Part shown: one piece after another, positions 46,996 to 59,326 of the stretch
Position numbering within the stretch: the first letter of the stretch is position 1
Layout of the letters: every line of letters begins with the position of its first letter
Origin: an uncultured Saprospiraceae bacterium
GTDB taxonomy: Bacteria; Bacteroidota; Bacteroidia; Chitinophagales; Saprospiraceae
NCBI GenBank assembly: GCA_937923485.1
Contig: CALDUE010000031.1
Coordinates: 1-64,000, forward strand
Direction: 5' to 3'
DNA length: 64,000 nucleotides
The notes under the pieces: generated by a model
Seen by the model: the letters and a program-made list of their open reading frames with translations, nothing else
What the model was told of the DNA's origin: nothing
The model's database searches: none
Position numbers and translations under genes: made by a program

Positions 46996-47994
46996 ATGAA
47001 TATCATGAACTTCCAGATGCCCGAAAAAATTCTGATGCAAAAAGCAGATGAATTCAAAGGAGTGTTTGAGTTCAAACCGTTAGAGCCTGGTTTTGGCCAG
47101 ACTGTCGGTAACTCACTCCGTCGTGTACTTTTGAGCTCACTCGAAGGTTACGCAATCAGCGCAGTTCGCATCGGTGGTGTTGATCACGAATTTTCTACAA
47201 TTGAGGGAGTAACTCAAGATGTAGTTGATATTATTCTAAACCTCAAGCAGGTTCGCATCCGCCCGTCGGACGAAGAGGCTGACGTTCAGAACGAGCAGAT
47301 CTACCTCACAGTTAGCGGTAAAGAAGAATTTACAGCAGGTGACATCACTGCCAACTCGAACGTTTTCGAGGTTATGAATCCTGATCTCGTCATTTGCCGC
47401 ATGGAGCCATCGGTAAACTTGGAGATTGAATTAACGGTAACTCGCGGACGTGGCTATGAGCCAGCGAACGAGAGTTTACCCAAAGATGCACCAATCGGTG
47501 TGATCCCAATGGATTCAATCTACACGCCGATTAAGAAGGTTGCCTACCGTGTTGAGAATACACGTGTTGAGCAACGTACAGATTACGAGCAACTCACCAT
47601 TGAAGTAACCACTGATGGAACCATCCACCCAGAGGAAGCTGTGAAGGAAGCTGCGCGTATCATGATTCGTCACATGACGTTGATAACCAATGAGGACATT
47701 ACTCTTAATGATCACACTCAAAAAGAGAATCAAATTGTAGACGAAGAAGTACTACAAATGCGTAAGCTTCTTAAAACTTCTCTCGAAGACCTAGATCTTT
47801 CGGTTCGTGCTTACAATTGTCTAAAGGCTGCGAAGATTAATTCTCTCGCAAACCTTGTTTCCTATGACACACACGAGCTTCTAAAGTTCCGTAATTTCGG
47901 TAAAAAGTCATTGGTAGAAATCGATGAGCTACTTGCTGAAAAAGGGCTTTCTTTCGGTATGGACGTAGGAAAGTACGACCTCGAGGAAGACTAA
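46996..47994 (+). CDS. rpoA: DNA-directed RNA polymerase alpha subunit
   Basis: 332 residues. The N-terminal assembly domain has FKPLEPGFGQTVGNSLRRVLLSSLEGYAISAV, and the C-terminal domain has LSVRAYNCLKAAKINSLANLVSYDTHELLKFRNFGKKSLVEI, which binds UP elements and activators. ATGs at 46996 and 47005 are both possible. Normal place between rpsD and rplQ. Confidence 0.98.
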   Translation: MNIMNFQMPEKILMQKADEFKGVFEFKPLEPGFGQTVGNSLRRVLLSSLEGYAISAVRIGGVDHEFSTIEGVTQDVVDIILNLKQVRIRPSDEEADVQNEQIYLTVSGKEEFTAGDITANSNVFEVMNPDLVICRMEPSVNLEIELTVTRGRGYEPANESLPKDAPIGVIPMDSIYTPIKKVAYRVENTRVEQRTDYEQLTIEVTTDGTIHPEEAVKEAARIMIRHMTLITNEDITLNDHTQKENQIVDEEVLQMRKLLKTSLEDLDLSVRAYNCLKAAKINSLANLVSYDTHELLKFRNFGKKSLVEIDELLAEKGLSFGMDVGKYDLEED

Positions 47995-48124
47995 AACTAA
48001 TTTCATCGTGCAGGTCAAAGACAAGTGATTTTGTCTTTTGGATCTCTAACTTAGGAATTACCAGTCAATCACGTCTTGCGAGCCTGCCGCCGCAGATTGA
48101 TCAGTGTCCTGAAACTTTCTGACC

Positions 48125-48601
48125 ATGCGTCACGGAAAATCATTCAACCACCTCGGCCGTCAAAGAGGCCACCGCAAGTCAATGCTCAAGAACCTTTCGG
48201 TTTCTTTGATCAGACATAAGCGAATCAGTACAACACTTGCAAAGGCGAAAGCATTGCGTAAGTACGTGGAGCCAGTTATCACTTTCTCAAAAAGCAACAC
48301 GACCCACGGACGCCGTATGGCATTCCGCGCGCTGCAGAATAAGGAAGCTGTCAAGGAGCTTTTCGCCGAGATTGCGCCAAAAGTAGCAAACCGTCCAGGC
48401 GGTTACGTTCGCGTAATTCGCACCGGAACACGTCTTGGTGATAATGCCGAAACAGCAATCATTGAATTAGTTGACTTCAACGCGGACTACAATCCGAAGG
48501 AAGCGGTTAAGAAAGGCCGCTCACGTCGTGGCCGTCGTAAGAAGAGTGGTGAAGTAACCGCAGCAGCTGCAGCTCCTGAAGCTAAAAAGGAAGAGGAGTA
48601 A
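48125..48601 (+). CDS. rplQ: 50S ribosomal protein L17 with C-terminal extension
   Basis: 158 residues: [55 protein letters not shown] and a VIELVDFN core end. A Lys/Arg and Ala/Glu-rich tail of about 40 residues ([26 protein letters not shown]) extends beyond the E. coli protein. Last gene of the ribosomal block, closed by a terminator. Confidence 0.97.
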   Translation: MRHGKSFNHLGRQRGHRKSMLKNLSVSLIRHKRISTTLAKAKALRKYVEPVITFSKSNTTHGRRMAFRALQNKEAVKELFAEIAPKVANRPGGYVRVIRTGTRLGDNAETAIIELVDFNADYNPKEAVKKGRSRRGRRKKSGEVTAAAAAPEAKKEEE

Positions 48602-48627
48602 TAACTCCGATTTTAATGAAGCTCATT

Positions 48628-48663
48628 ACGGGATGTTTTCGCAAGAAGGCATCCCGTTTTTTT
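48628..48663 (+). terminator. Intrinsic terminator of the ribosomal block
   Basis: ACGGGAT pairs with ATCCCGT across a loop, followed by TTTTTTT. It lies 26 bases after the rplQ stop. Confidence 0.85.
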
Positions 48664-48770
48664 AGACCCAAATTCTCCTTCAGCTCTGGTGAATTCACTT
48701 TTATACTAAACCTCATCCGCGAAAAGTAAAGTGTTCACAAGGTCTCACGTTCGACGCGATTTCGTGGATA

Positions 48771-48784
48771 GTTTTGGCGAAAGC
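48771..48784 (+). repeat. Interspersed 14-mer, exact copy 10 (intergenic)
   Basis: GTTTTGGCGAAAGC in the rplQ-carA gap, 46 bases upstream of the carA start. It is one of only two exact copies outside genes. Confidence 0.95.
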
Positions 48785-48830
48785 CTAAACCAGCCTCCTA
48801 TACATTTGACCTCCGGTAATCTTTCTAACC

Positions 48831-51309
<2,479 letters not shown>

Positions 51310-51380
51310 TCTGAAATGTGGAAAAGCACGCGATGATTCGTAGCTTGCCCACGAACACGAAGGAGGTTTCTCCCGGCACT

Positions 51381-51695
51381 ATGAGCACTAAAAAATCAAA
51401 CAAGAAGAAAGAGGGCGGAATATTCTCTTTTCTTCCAAACTTCTTGCGTAACAAGTACGCGCTCACCTTGTTGGGCTTTCTTGTTTACATCGCATTTTTT
51501 GATCACTACAGTTTAATCAAGCAACACCAACTACAACAGACGCTGCACCAGCTGCAGGATGAGAAGGCGTTCTACGTTCGAACGATTGATGAATCGAGAG
51601 AAATGCGCAGGACCATTCAAGCAGACGAGGAAAAATTTGCTCGGGAGCGTTATCTAATGAAACGACCTAATCAGGATGTTTTCATTGTAGAGTAG
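51381..51695 (+). CDS. FtsB/DivIC-like septum protein
   Basis: The track starts at a GTG (51318); the ATG at 51381 gives 104 residues. It has a basic cytoplasmic N-terminus ([13 protein letters not shown]), one transmembrane helix ([20 protein letters not shown]) and a periplasmic coiled coil ([24 protein letters not shown]), ending [16 protein letters not shown]. This is the architecture of FtsB/DivIC, a divisome organiser that partners FtsL and FtsQ. Lies 71 bases after eno, a common neighbour of ftsB. Confidence 0.85.
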   Translation: MSTKKSNKKKEGGIFSFLPNFLRNKYALTLLGFLVYIAFFDHYSLIKQHQLQQTLHQLQDEKAFYVRTIDESREMRRTIQADEEKFARERYLMKRPNQDVFIVE

Positions 51696-51723
51696 TCTAA
51701 CCCAACCAGACCAAGTAAAACTT

Positions 51724-52596
51724 ATGGCAGTTCTAGTTCACAAGCAGTCAAACATCATCGTCCAGGGTTTCACTGGAAAAGAAGGCACTTTTCATGCTGG
51801 ACAAATGATCGAGTATGGTACCAACGTTGTTGGAGGTGTAACTCCCGGTAAGGGAGGTATGGAGCATCTTGGCAAACCAGTTTTCAATACTGTTGCTGAT
51901 GCTGTTGCAAAGGCAAATGCAGACACTTCTATCATTTTTGTGCCACCACCGTTTGCTGCTGACGCGATCATGGAGGCTGCTGACGCAGGTATCAAAGTGA
52001 TTATCTGTATCACCGAGGGTATTCCTGTTCAAGATATGGTGAAGGTTCGCGCCTACATTGACACCAAAGACTGCCGTCTAGTAGGACCTAACTGCCCTGG
52101 AGTAATTACTCCTGGGGAGGCGAAAGTTGGAATCATGCCAGGCTTCGTATTCAAAAAAGGTAAGGTTGGTATCATTTCGAAGTCGGGTACTCTTACTTAC
52201 GAGGCTGCTGACCAAGTTGTGAAGGCAGGATTGGGTATTACAACGGCTATTGGAATTGGCGGAGATCCTATTATAGGAACAACTACTAAGGATGCTGTCG
52301 AACTGCTCATGAATGATCCGGAGACGGAAGGAATCATCATGATTGGAGAGATTGGAGGAACCATGGAGGCTGACGCTGCTCATTGGATTAAAGCGCATGG
52401 CACAAAGCCTGTTGTTGGTTTTATCGCAGGTCAAACAGCTCCGGCTGGACGTACGATGGGGCACGCGGGAGCAATCGTGGGTGGATCTGAAGATACTGCT
52501 GAGGCGAAGATGCGAATCATGGATGAGTGCGGCATTCACGTTGTTCACAGTCCAGCTGATATCGGCGATACGATGGCAAAGGTTCTTTCTGCTTAA
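51724..52596 (+). CDS. sucD: Succinyl-CoA synthetase alpha subunit (ADP-forming type)
   Basis: TCA-cycle enzyme subunit, 290 residues. CoA-binding Rossmann region [31 protein letters not shown], then [18 protein letters not shown], and the phosphohistidine loop [13 protein letters not shown]. The beta subunit gene sucC is not in the window, so the pair is split. Follows the ftsB-like gene by 28 bases. Confidence 0.97.
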   Translation: MAVLVHKQSNIIVQGFTGKEGTFHAGQMIEYGTNVVGGVTPGKGGMEHLGKPVFNTVADAVAKANADTSIIFVPPPFAADAIMEAADAGIKVIICITEGIPVQDMVKVRAYIDTKDCRLVGPNCPGVITPGEAKVGIMPGFVFKKGKVGIISKSGTLTYEAADQVVKAGLGITTAIGIGGDPIIGTTTKDAVELLMNDPETEGIIMIGEIGGTMEADAAHWIKAHGTKPVVGFIAGQTAPAGRTMGHAGAIVGGSEDTAEAKMRIMDECGIHVVHSPADIGDTMAKVLSA

Positions 52597-52648
52597 GATT
52601 CTGCCCGAAGGCACGTCTTATGGCGAGTCTTTCACTAAAGCCAATTAA

Positions 52649-52681
52649 AAACGGCCCTATGCATTGCGCGTGGGGCCGTTC
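52649..52681 (+). terminator. Terminator between sucD and the carotenoid operon
   Basis: AAACGGCCC pairs with GGGCCGTT across a 15-base loop, with A-rich and T-rich flanks. It lies between convergent transcripts and may serve both. Confidence 0.7.
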
Positions 52682-52734
52682 TTAGTTTAGGATAAAAGCG
52701 GAGTCTAAATGGGTTTGCGGAAAGCCCGCTGGGA

Positions 52735-53214
52735 TTAATTCTTTCCTTCTCGCTCCCCGAAGAACTTATTATCAACGACCAGAAGGCCGAAGCTCTCACT
52801 ACTATCTTTCGTAGTGACTGCATGATGCGCACCGTGTGCGCGCACGATGGCTTGGGTATAGGAGTTGTCAAGCTGCTTGAACCACTGAAATCTTCGATGT
52901 ATATAGACGTCGTGTATTAAGAAGTAGATAAGTCCGTAGACGCTGATGCCGATGCCGATACAGAAGAGCCACCATATTTGATATGTCGCTCCAAACGTGT
53001 AGCTCAAAGCGCTTGGCACAGCAAAAACCAGAAAGAACAAATCGTTCCGCTCGAAGAAGCCTTCTTTTTCAAAATGTGGCTTGTGGTGGTCTTCATGCCA
53101 GCTCCACAAAAAACCGTGCATAACATACTTATGTGCAGACCAAGCAACAAATTCCATTGCTGCAGTGGTTGCTAGTATGACTCCAGCGTAGAGAAGAAGA
53201 GAAGAGGTGATCAT
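52735..53214 (-). CDS. crtZ: Beta-carotene hydroxylase-like (CrtZ, fatty acid hydroxylase superfamily)
   Basis: A 159-residue membrane diiron hydroxylase. Four His clusters are visible: HKYVMH, WHEDHH, HDVYIHRR and HGAHH, the CrtZ pattern. It would add 3-hydroxyl groups to carotenoid rings, giving zeaxanthin-type pigments or a modified monocyclic product. Its start overlaps the stop of the upstream CruF-like gene (ATGA), so the three carotenoid genes are translationally coupled. Confidence 0.88.
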   Translation of the reverse strand: MITSSLLLYAGVILATTAAMEFVAWSAHKYVMHGFLWSWHEDHHKPHFEKEGFFERNDLFFLVFAVPSALSYTFGATYQIWWLFCIGIGISVYGLIYFLIHDVYIHRRFQWFKQLDNSYTQAIVRAHGAHHAVTTKDSSESFGLLVVDNKFFGEREGKN

Positions 53215-53870
53215 CCAAACACACTTAGGTATCCAAAGAAAAGGACTTGCAAGAGTAAAAGTACAGGAGCTAGTCGATTTTCAGACAAAGGAACAATGAG
53301 GTAAAATAGACTGGTTTGTATTAGCCCAACACAAAACCAGCCAATGAAGTTTTGAGTAGGTGGATCACCTAGGGCCCAAGTCCAAAAGTCTAGTTTAATT
53401 GCTACAGGTTCTATGAGAAAGTCTAGTGATACTAGCACCATAGCTGCAATCACCGCTTTCATTATTCGATTTGTTTTAAGGAAAAGCATATTGAGCGTCG
53501 TGCAAACGCCATATACCACCAAAATCCAATTGACACCAATGATCAGTGGTATTCCAAAAATCTTAGGTCCGAGTACGTCACCATAGACGTACTCTCCAAA
53601 AAGCCATTTGTAATGCACGCCAATAAATTCAGCCGTCCAGCCAAGAATGAAGCATATGGCCAGCCAAATCCATATACCGATAGCTGGCATCGGTCGATGC
53701 GTCAAAAGCATAAGGACGAGACAAAAAAGTAGGTGAGGGCTTGTTAGATAGACGAAGCCATCTAACCATCCATGTGCAAGTACTACCATCCCAAACAGAT
53801 AGCTGCTGACGAGTAGGGCTGCAGGGAGGCGTTCTCGGTTTGTGAGAGAAGTTTTGGCGAAAGCTGTCAT
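53211..53870 (-). CDS. Carotenoid biosynthesis membrane protein (DUF422/CruF-like)
   Basis: A polytopic protein of 219 residues with about 7 helices. The stretch GWTAEFIGVHYKWLFGEYVYGDVLGPKIFGIPLIIGVNW matches, as separate blocks, the DUF422 carotenoid family that includes CruF-type 1',2'-hydratases. A hydratase acting on a linear end group would suit saproxanthin- or myxol-like pigments, but a cyclase role is also possible; specificity cannot be read. The N-terminus MTAFAKTSLTNRE starts with an exact copy of the 14-bp word from codon 3. The stop and start overlap both neighbours by 4 bases. Confidence 0.78.
   Translation of the reverse strand: MTAFAKTSLTNRERLPAALLVSSYLFGMVVLAHGWLDGFVYLTSPHLLFCLVLMLLTHRPMPAIGIWIWLAICFILGWTAEFIGVHYKWLFGEYVYGDVLGPKIFGIPLIIGVNWILVVYGVCTTLNMLFLKTNRIMKAVIAAMVLVSLDFLIEPVAIKLDFWTWALGDPPTQNFIGWFCVGLIQTSLFYLIVPLSENRLAPVLLLLQVLFFGYLSVFG
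53851..53864 (+). repeat. Interspersed 14-mer, exact copy 11
   Basis: GTTTTGGCGAAAGC followed by TGTC, covering codons 3-7 of the CruF-like gene (AFAKT). Confidence 0.95.
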
Positions 53871-55333
53871 GCAGGTCGCGGTATTAAGTCTGCGGCAATT
53901 TTGGCGGAAAGTAAAGCTAAAGGAACACCACCTCCAGGGTGAACGCTTCCTCCAACAAAGAATAAATTTTTAAATTGCTTGCTTTCATTGCGATGGCGAA
54001 AAAATGCGGCAAATTTTGAATTTGAGCTCGTCCCGTATAGTGCGCCTAAGTACGAGCCCGTATCTTCTTGAATACCTGGAGGAGTCCACGTGCGCTCAGT
54101 TTCAATAGCCGAGCGTAAATCTTTAGACATGACTTTTGAGAGTTTAGAAATGGTGTGCTCTCTAATTCTTTTGATTTCTTCTTGCCAATCTTGGCCTCGA
54201 TCATAGGGAGCATTAACCATTACGAACCAATTCTCTGTGCCTGCTGGAGCCTCCCCTTCGATGTACTTTGATGTCACATTTACATAGACCGTAAAGTCAT
54301 CGGCGATCGACCCAGATTGAAGGGCTTCAAATTCAGCTTTGTAGTCGTTCGCGAAAAAGATATTGTGTAGCCCTAATTCATCAAAGTCGCCTCGAACTCC
54401 CCAATAGAAGATAACAGCACTGGTTGATCGCTCCTGTGCTAGCGTGCGTTTAGGAAGTTTGACATCCTTGATCAAATTTTGATAGAAAAAGTGAACGTCC
54501 GAATTATTGATGAGAAGATCCGCTTTGTGCGTTTCACCATTTTCTAGCTCCACCGCTGTGACTTGGTCTCCTGAGTGTTGGACGTTTGCAACAGGCTTAT
54601 TGAACTGAAAGCGAACTCCTTGACGCTCGGCGAGGCCCACCAAAGATGCGGTGATGTCAAACATTCCTCTTTTCGGCAAAAAGGTACCAATGAGATGTTC
54701 GAATGTAGGAATAACCGTCAGAATACCAGGCGCTTGATATGGGTTGGAGCCATTATACGTCGCAAAACGATCGAAGAGTTGTACGAGTTTTGGGTGCTGA
54801 AGCTGGCGCTTGTTAACCTCATGCATGGTATCGTTAAGATCCATTTGAGTGAGGCGTGATAGCGCCGCTAAGACGTCTTTGCTCAGCCAAGTATTCAGTT
54901 TATGAAGTGGTTTTTCTAAAAACGTCCTACCACTGTAGATATACTTTTTTTCTGAGGCTTTGAGTGCTTTGAGCACAAGGTCTGCATCGACATCAAAGAC
55001 AGCCGCCGCCTCTTTACTAAACAGCTCAGGGTCTGCATATGCGACTAGCCGATCGTTATCATCCCAAAAATAGCGACAAACAACTTCTTCTCGTTTGTAG
55101 TGAAAATGATCTTTCGGGTTTTCACCACAAAGCTCAAAAAGTTCGTCAACATACTGAGGCATCGTGAACAAGCTCGGGCCTCTATCAAATCGATACCCAT
55201 CTTGCTCGAAAGAAGAAAGCTTACCTCCAGGACCATTAGATGATTCAAATACGGTAACTTCGTATCCTAATTGAGAAGCCCTAATAGCTGCTGCTATACC
55301 CCCAATTCCCGCTCCGATAACGATTGCTCGCAT
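53867..55333 (-). CDS. crtI: Phytoene desaturase family oxidoreductase (CrtI)
   Basis: FAD enzyme of 488 residues. The dinucleotide-binding start is IVIGAGIGGIAAAIRASQLGYEV, followed by GPGGKLSSFEQDGYRFDRGPSLFTMP, a CrtI hallmark. The C-terminal signature NLFFVGGSVHPGGGVPLALLSAKIAADLI is present. It introduces double bases of conjugation into phytoene to give lycopene or a related product. First gene of the crtI - CruF-like - crtZ operon. The expected phytoene synthase crtB is missing, so precursor supply must be encoded elsewhere. Confidence 0.92.
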   Translation of the reverse strand: MRAIVIGAGIGGIAAAIRASQLGYEVTVFESSNGPGGKLSSFEQDGYRFDRGPSLFTMPQYVDELFELCGENPKDHFHYKREEVVCRYFWDDNDRLVAYADPELFSKEAAAVFDVDADLVLKALKASEKKYIYSGRTFLEKPLHKLNTWLSKDVLAALSRLTQMDLNDTMHEVNKRQLQHPKLVQLFDRFATYNGSNPYQAPGILTVIPTFEHLIGTFLPKRGMFDITASLVGLAERQGVRFQFNKPVANVQHSGDQVTAVELENGETHKADLLINNSDVHFFYQNLIKDVKLPKRTLAQERSTSAVIFYWGVRGDFDELGLHNIFFANDYKAEFEALQSGSIADDFTVYVNVTSKYIEGEAPAGTENWFVMVNAPYDRGQDWQEEIKRIREHTISKLSKVMSKDLRSAIETERTWTPPGIQEDTGSYLGALYGTSSNSKFAAFFRHRNESKQFKNLFFVGGSVHPGGGVPLALLSAKIAADLIPRPA

Positions 55334-55390
55334 CGAGGCAAAGTACGCGTAGCGAGGTTTAAAATAAGTAAAACTTTCGCTTTAATCGCT

Positions 55391-58300
55391 TTAGGATTCC
55401 GACTGCTTGCTCTCAAGATGGTCGTGAGGCTCCACAGCCATTGCCAACGGCAACTCTACATAAAACTGAGTACCTACGCCAGGTTCTGTTTCAAACCAGA
55501 TGCGCCCTCCAGCTGCTTTTACAATGTCGCGGCATATGGCAAGGCCAAGGCCCGTGCCTGAGCTTTTCGTAGTAAACTTTGGGAAGAATACTTTTTCCTG
55601 CATTTCTTCTGGAATTCCCGTGCCATTGTCAGTTACTTCGATCAATGCGAGCGCTCCTTGATGCTTGAGGTTAACTCCAACACGACCGCGTGTCTCTTCT
55701 GGAATTGCCTGAATCGCATTCTTGATGAGGTTATTTAAAACTCGCATCAGAAGTTTCTTATCTGCCATTATTTCATAAGAAAATCCTTTTTGTGGAGTCT
55801 CGATGTTAAGCGAAGAATCTACGTCCTCTTCCAAGAACAAGTCGTGTACGGACTGGACAAGTTTATTTAATTCAAATAGTGAATTTTCAGGCTCTGGCAT
55901 TCTGGCGAACGTTGAAAATGTAGTTGCTATCGTAGCGAGATTATCAATCTGCTCAATGAGTGTATGACTTACTCGTTTGATGAGACTTTCAACTTCTTCA
56001 GGGTCTCTTCCTAAGGCGTGCCTGAGGTATTGAATGCTCAGTTTCATCGGCGTGAGCGGATTTTTAATTTCATGGGCTACTTGCTGAGCCATTTCTCGCC
56101 AAGCAGATTCTCTTCTGGCATTATCCAGTTCTTTTGCTGAAGATTCAACTGTCGAGAGCATGGTATTAAACTCACCAATTAAGTCGCCAAGTTCATCTTT
56201 GGCTTCCCAAACAATAGGCTCAATTTTTTCATCCAACTTGAATCGACGGATTTTTGCTCCTAATTCTGAAAGCGGTCGGGTAATAGAATTTGCTACCGTA
56301 ATGGCAATAACCCCGGCAATAAGCAAAAGGAATACATATACGTTGAGCAAGGTGCCCATGAATGAGCTTACATCGTCGCGTAAGTCTCTTTCCTTGGTAT
56401 AGTAGGGCAGTCCCATGTAGGCGATGGTTATTCCTTCTGGCATCCTTACAGGGACGTATGCTGTCCTGTAGAAGAGATCACCTACGGACTCTTGTTGAAC
56501 CGCTTGAGATAAGCCTCCCTTTGCAAGCATTTGATACCCAAAAGATCCCATCTTTGGTGCAATGACACCTCGTTTGAAAATATCTGGTTCCGACGTCGAG
56601 ATTAGGTTGCCATTAAGGTCATAAAGATTGATGTCCATTCTATGTATTTCTGAAATAGGTTTCAGAATACGCTCGAGCGATGGTTGATCAATTTCTGTCA
56701 GCTCACTTAAGAGGTGTATTTCGTGTTCGGTGTTACGTAGGATTCCAGCAACTTTTCTATTTAGACGATTATCGTGATACGCATCTGTTGAGTTGTGGAA
56801 GTATAATTTTGTTACATATCCAATCATACCAAAGCTCAAAAGGACTAGCGTCACAATTCCTACTTGAATCTTTGTCTTTAGATTTGGTTTGCCAAGCCAA
56901 GTAATGTCAATTGCGGTAGGGAGTACATTGACATATGTATTGACAAAAGACATGGCCAACGTCAAAATAATGCACCAAACAAAGAGGTAACTAAAAAGCG
57001 ACATCGGTCGCAAATACCCTCCCATATCTTTACCGATTAGGACGTACGTCTCATTGTTGCCAGCATAAAGAACATTCGAGTACTGGGAATTTGTTACCGA
57101 GATGTGATTCCCTGGTAAAGGAAGATTGGGCAGCCTCAAGGTTTGCGGATGTTGGCCTCCAGATTGTTCTACGAGCTTTCCTTGTCGATAGATTGCATAA
57201 TCGTATTCATCCAACATTGGTAGATGTCGGTAGCGTTCTTCTTCAAATAATTCAGTAAAAATTCGGGAAGCTGGCCTTTGCGAGTGTTCGAATTCTATGA
57301 ATAGGCCTCGTGTAGCCCCTCGAATTAACTCGCTTTCGAGATGGATGAGGTAAACGAGTCGCTTCCCATCAAGGAGTTCGTACCTGATGTGGTCATCTAT
57401 TTTATTGGCTTCCGCAAAACGCTCGGCCGCATTACGCGCTTCAACCGAGGTTCTACCTTTAAGGAAAGTACTGTCGGTTGAATAATCATATCCCCAAACG
57501 CGGTCCTGATAGTTGTTATAGAGGTACCCTTGATCAACAAGCATCCGCTCTAAAGGGGGCTTAAGGTCTCTCATGCTGACGATGTCAGAGTCTTCCGCTA
57601 AAATCTCTTGCAACGCTATATCGCTCCGCAACGAACTGACATAAATTTTAAGCCCTGCTTCTGCAGTTGTATCTCTTGGTTCACTTAATACTTCGGCATA
57701 TTCGGTACGCTTTATTAAATCTTTTTGTTCGTTGAACGTAAAGAGTAAAGCAGAAGAATACATAGCTAGAACGACCAACCAGAAAAATAGCCAGAGCACG
57801 TTGGCCTCTCCTGAGTCAATAAACATATCGTAAACCAGTACGAAAATGATGGATCCGAGATAAAAATGAGGTATTGGAAGTGGGCTCCCTATCGCAAGAA
57901 TTATCGGTAACGCTACTCCCATGGCTCCGAGTAAACTCATCGCTCGAGATTTCTTGCTTAGGCCAATTTGGGCGATCCCAAGCATGAGTCGGTGAGAAAA
58001 TAAGAACGTTCCGAAAATGAGGATCAGCATCGCCAGCACCGCAAGCATACTGAAGGAGTCAAGCTCAATAATATTCTTAAAATTAAATCTTAGGTCGCTT
58101 CTAGTGACCACCTGCTGAAAAGCATGTGTTAGGGCGAAAGAACTTAAAACGATGGTCAAATAATGAGCTCCAGTAATTAACCATTTTCTTAGCTCTGTTT
58201 TGGCACTCTGATCAGGTAAGATGTAGTGCCTATGGAAGAAAGTGACTAACCATAATACTACAAGTACATTGAGGAGTAGACCGCCGAGAGATCCAGACAA

Positions 58301-59254
58301 TACGGGCGTCTGAAACATTCTAGAAAACATTCCCAAGTCTGTAAATTGATCAGACCAGCGAGACGCAACCATCAGGCTTCTGCCAAGGACCACTCCGGAG
58401 ACGATTGTGATGCCTCCAGCCCATGGTCCAACTTTTTCTTCAACCTTTACCGCAAGGTTATTAAGAAGAACTCCAGAAACTCCAAAGCCAGCGATGTAGA
58501 GTAATAGGAGGAGTGCTTGATATCTCCAATCATTGAATTTGCGCGTGTTGTGTAGATATGTTACAACTTCTCCAGAGCTTGATCGAATAGGAAAGGCTGT
58601 TGGGACTTGACATAGATCTACAGCCTCAGGAATGTTAGGATGATCTGTGAAGGTGTTATTAAGATGCTCGGAGTTGAGCGTATATGCATTCTTTATGGGT
58701 ACAAGCGAAACGATATCAAACGTGCGTTCATCAAAAAGTTCAACCTCACTATGCTTGATGACATAATAGCCGTTCTTGTGTCGCCTGAGTTGTAGTTGAG
58801 GCAATCTAGAAGGGGTAAAACTTTCTGGGAGAAAAACTCGATTATTTGTCCATAAGACTAGTGAGTCACGTTCGTAGACGCAGAAATTATATGGTCGTTG
58901 CGATAGGGCTAGAATTCGATCAGCATCTGCTTTTTGATCATCGGCAGATAGCTTTTTTAGTCCATAAACTTGTCGTCTCAGGAAGGCTGAGTCTCTTGTC
59001 AAGTTATCAATTTCGCCCTCATGTTGTTGAAGCGTCAATTCGACGTCTTCTGCGTATGACCTGAGGTTTGCTCCTTCGCTGAAGAGGAAATTGAGGCTAA
59101 ATACACCAACAAGAATGAGCCCTCCAAGCGCGACGAACGCATGGTTTTGCCAACGGGTTAGCCATTCTGAACTTCCAATAGCTGGATTTTCAGCATCTGG
59201 GCTTTCAGACTGTTTTTGAAGCCAACTGTAAAATTTTTGAAGAGATTCTTTCAC
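55391..59254 (-). CDS. Very large NtrY-like membrane sensor histidine kinase
   Basis: The track opens at GTG 59305 (1304 aa). A second GTG at 59254 begins nearer the conserved-looking part; no ATG is available, so the start is uncertain. The order is: one N-terminal helix, a long extracytoplasmic region, about 8-10 transmembrane helices in the middle (GSLGGLLLNVLVVLWLVTFF and others), a second extracytoplasmic region, a helix, HAMP (NSITRPLSELGAKIRRF), the H-box HEIKNPLTPMKLSIQYLRHAL, then N-box NNLIKNAIQAIP, DNGTGIPEEM and SSGTGLGLAI. The H-box is NtrY-like. No response regulator is adjacent, so it is an orphan here. Such multi-helix sensors are uncommon; the signal is unknown. It is divergent from rnpB. 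Confidence 0.87.
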   Translation of the reverse strand: MKESLQKFYSWLQKQSESPDAENPAIGSSEWLTRWQNHAFVALGGLILVGVFSLNFLFSEGANLRSYAEDVELTLQQHEGEIDNLTRDSAFLRRQVYGLKKLSADDQKADADRILALSQRPYNFCVYERDSLVLWTNNRVFLPESFTPSRLPQLQLRRHKNGYYVIKHSEVELFDERTFDIVSLVPIKNAYTLNSEHLNNTFTDHPNIPEAVDLCQVPTAFPIRSSSGEVVTYLHNTRKFNDWRYQALLLLLYIAGFGVSGVLLNNLAVKVEEKVGPWAGGITIVSGVVLGRSLMVASRWSDQFTDLGMFSRMFQTPVLSGSLGGLLLNVLVVLWLVTFFHRHYILPDQSAKTELRKWLITGAHYLTIVLSSFALTHAFQQVVTRSDLRFNFKNIIELDSFSMLAVLAMLILIFGTFLFSHRLMLGIAQIGLSKKSRAMSLLGAMGVALPIILAIGSPLPIPHFYLGSIIFVLVYDMFIDSGEANVLWLFFWLVVLAMYSSALLFTFNEQKDLIKRTEYAEVLSEPRDTTAEAGLKIYVSSLRSDIALQEILAEDSDIVSMRDLKPPLERMLVDQGYLYNNYQDRVWGYDYSTDSTFLKGRTSVEARNAAERFAEANKIDDHIRYELLDGKRLVYLIHLESELIRGATRGLFIEFEHSQRPASRIFTELFEEERYRHLPMLDEYDYAIYRQGKLVEQSGGQHPQTLRLPNLPLPGNHISVTNSQYSNVLYAGNNETYVLIGKDMGGYLRPMSLFSYLFVWCIILTLAMSFVNTYVNVLPTAIDITWLGKPNLKTKIQVGIVTLVLLSFGMIGYVTKLYFHNSTDAYHDNRLNRKVAGILRNTEHEIHLLSELTEIDQPSLERILKPISEIHRMDINLYDLNGNLISTSEPDIFKRGVIAPKMGSFGYQMLAKGGLSQAVQQESVGDLFYRTAYVPVRMPEGITIAYMGLPYYTKERDLRDDVSSFMGTLLNVYVFLLLIAGVIAITVANSITRPLSELGAKIRRFKLDEKIEPIVWEAKDELGDLIGEFNTMLSTVESSAKELDNARRESAWREMAQQVAHEIKNPLTPMKLSIQYLRHALGRDPEEVESLIKRVSHTLIEQIDNLATIATTFSTFARMPEPENSLFELNKLVQSVHDLFLEEDVDSSLNIETPQKGFSYEIMADKKLLMRVLNNLIKNAIQAIPEETRGRVGVNLKHQGALALIEVTDNGTGIPEEMQEKVFFPKFTTKSSGTGLGLAICRDIVKAAGGRIWFETEPGVGTQFYVELPLAMAVEPHDHLESKQSES

Positions 59255-59326
59255 AAAAGTGTATTCGCACTTATTCCTTACGGATTTGGGACGAAAATGT
59301 GTCACTCATCTTTCAGCGCAAATGCT

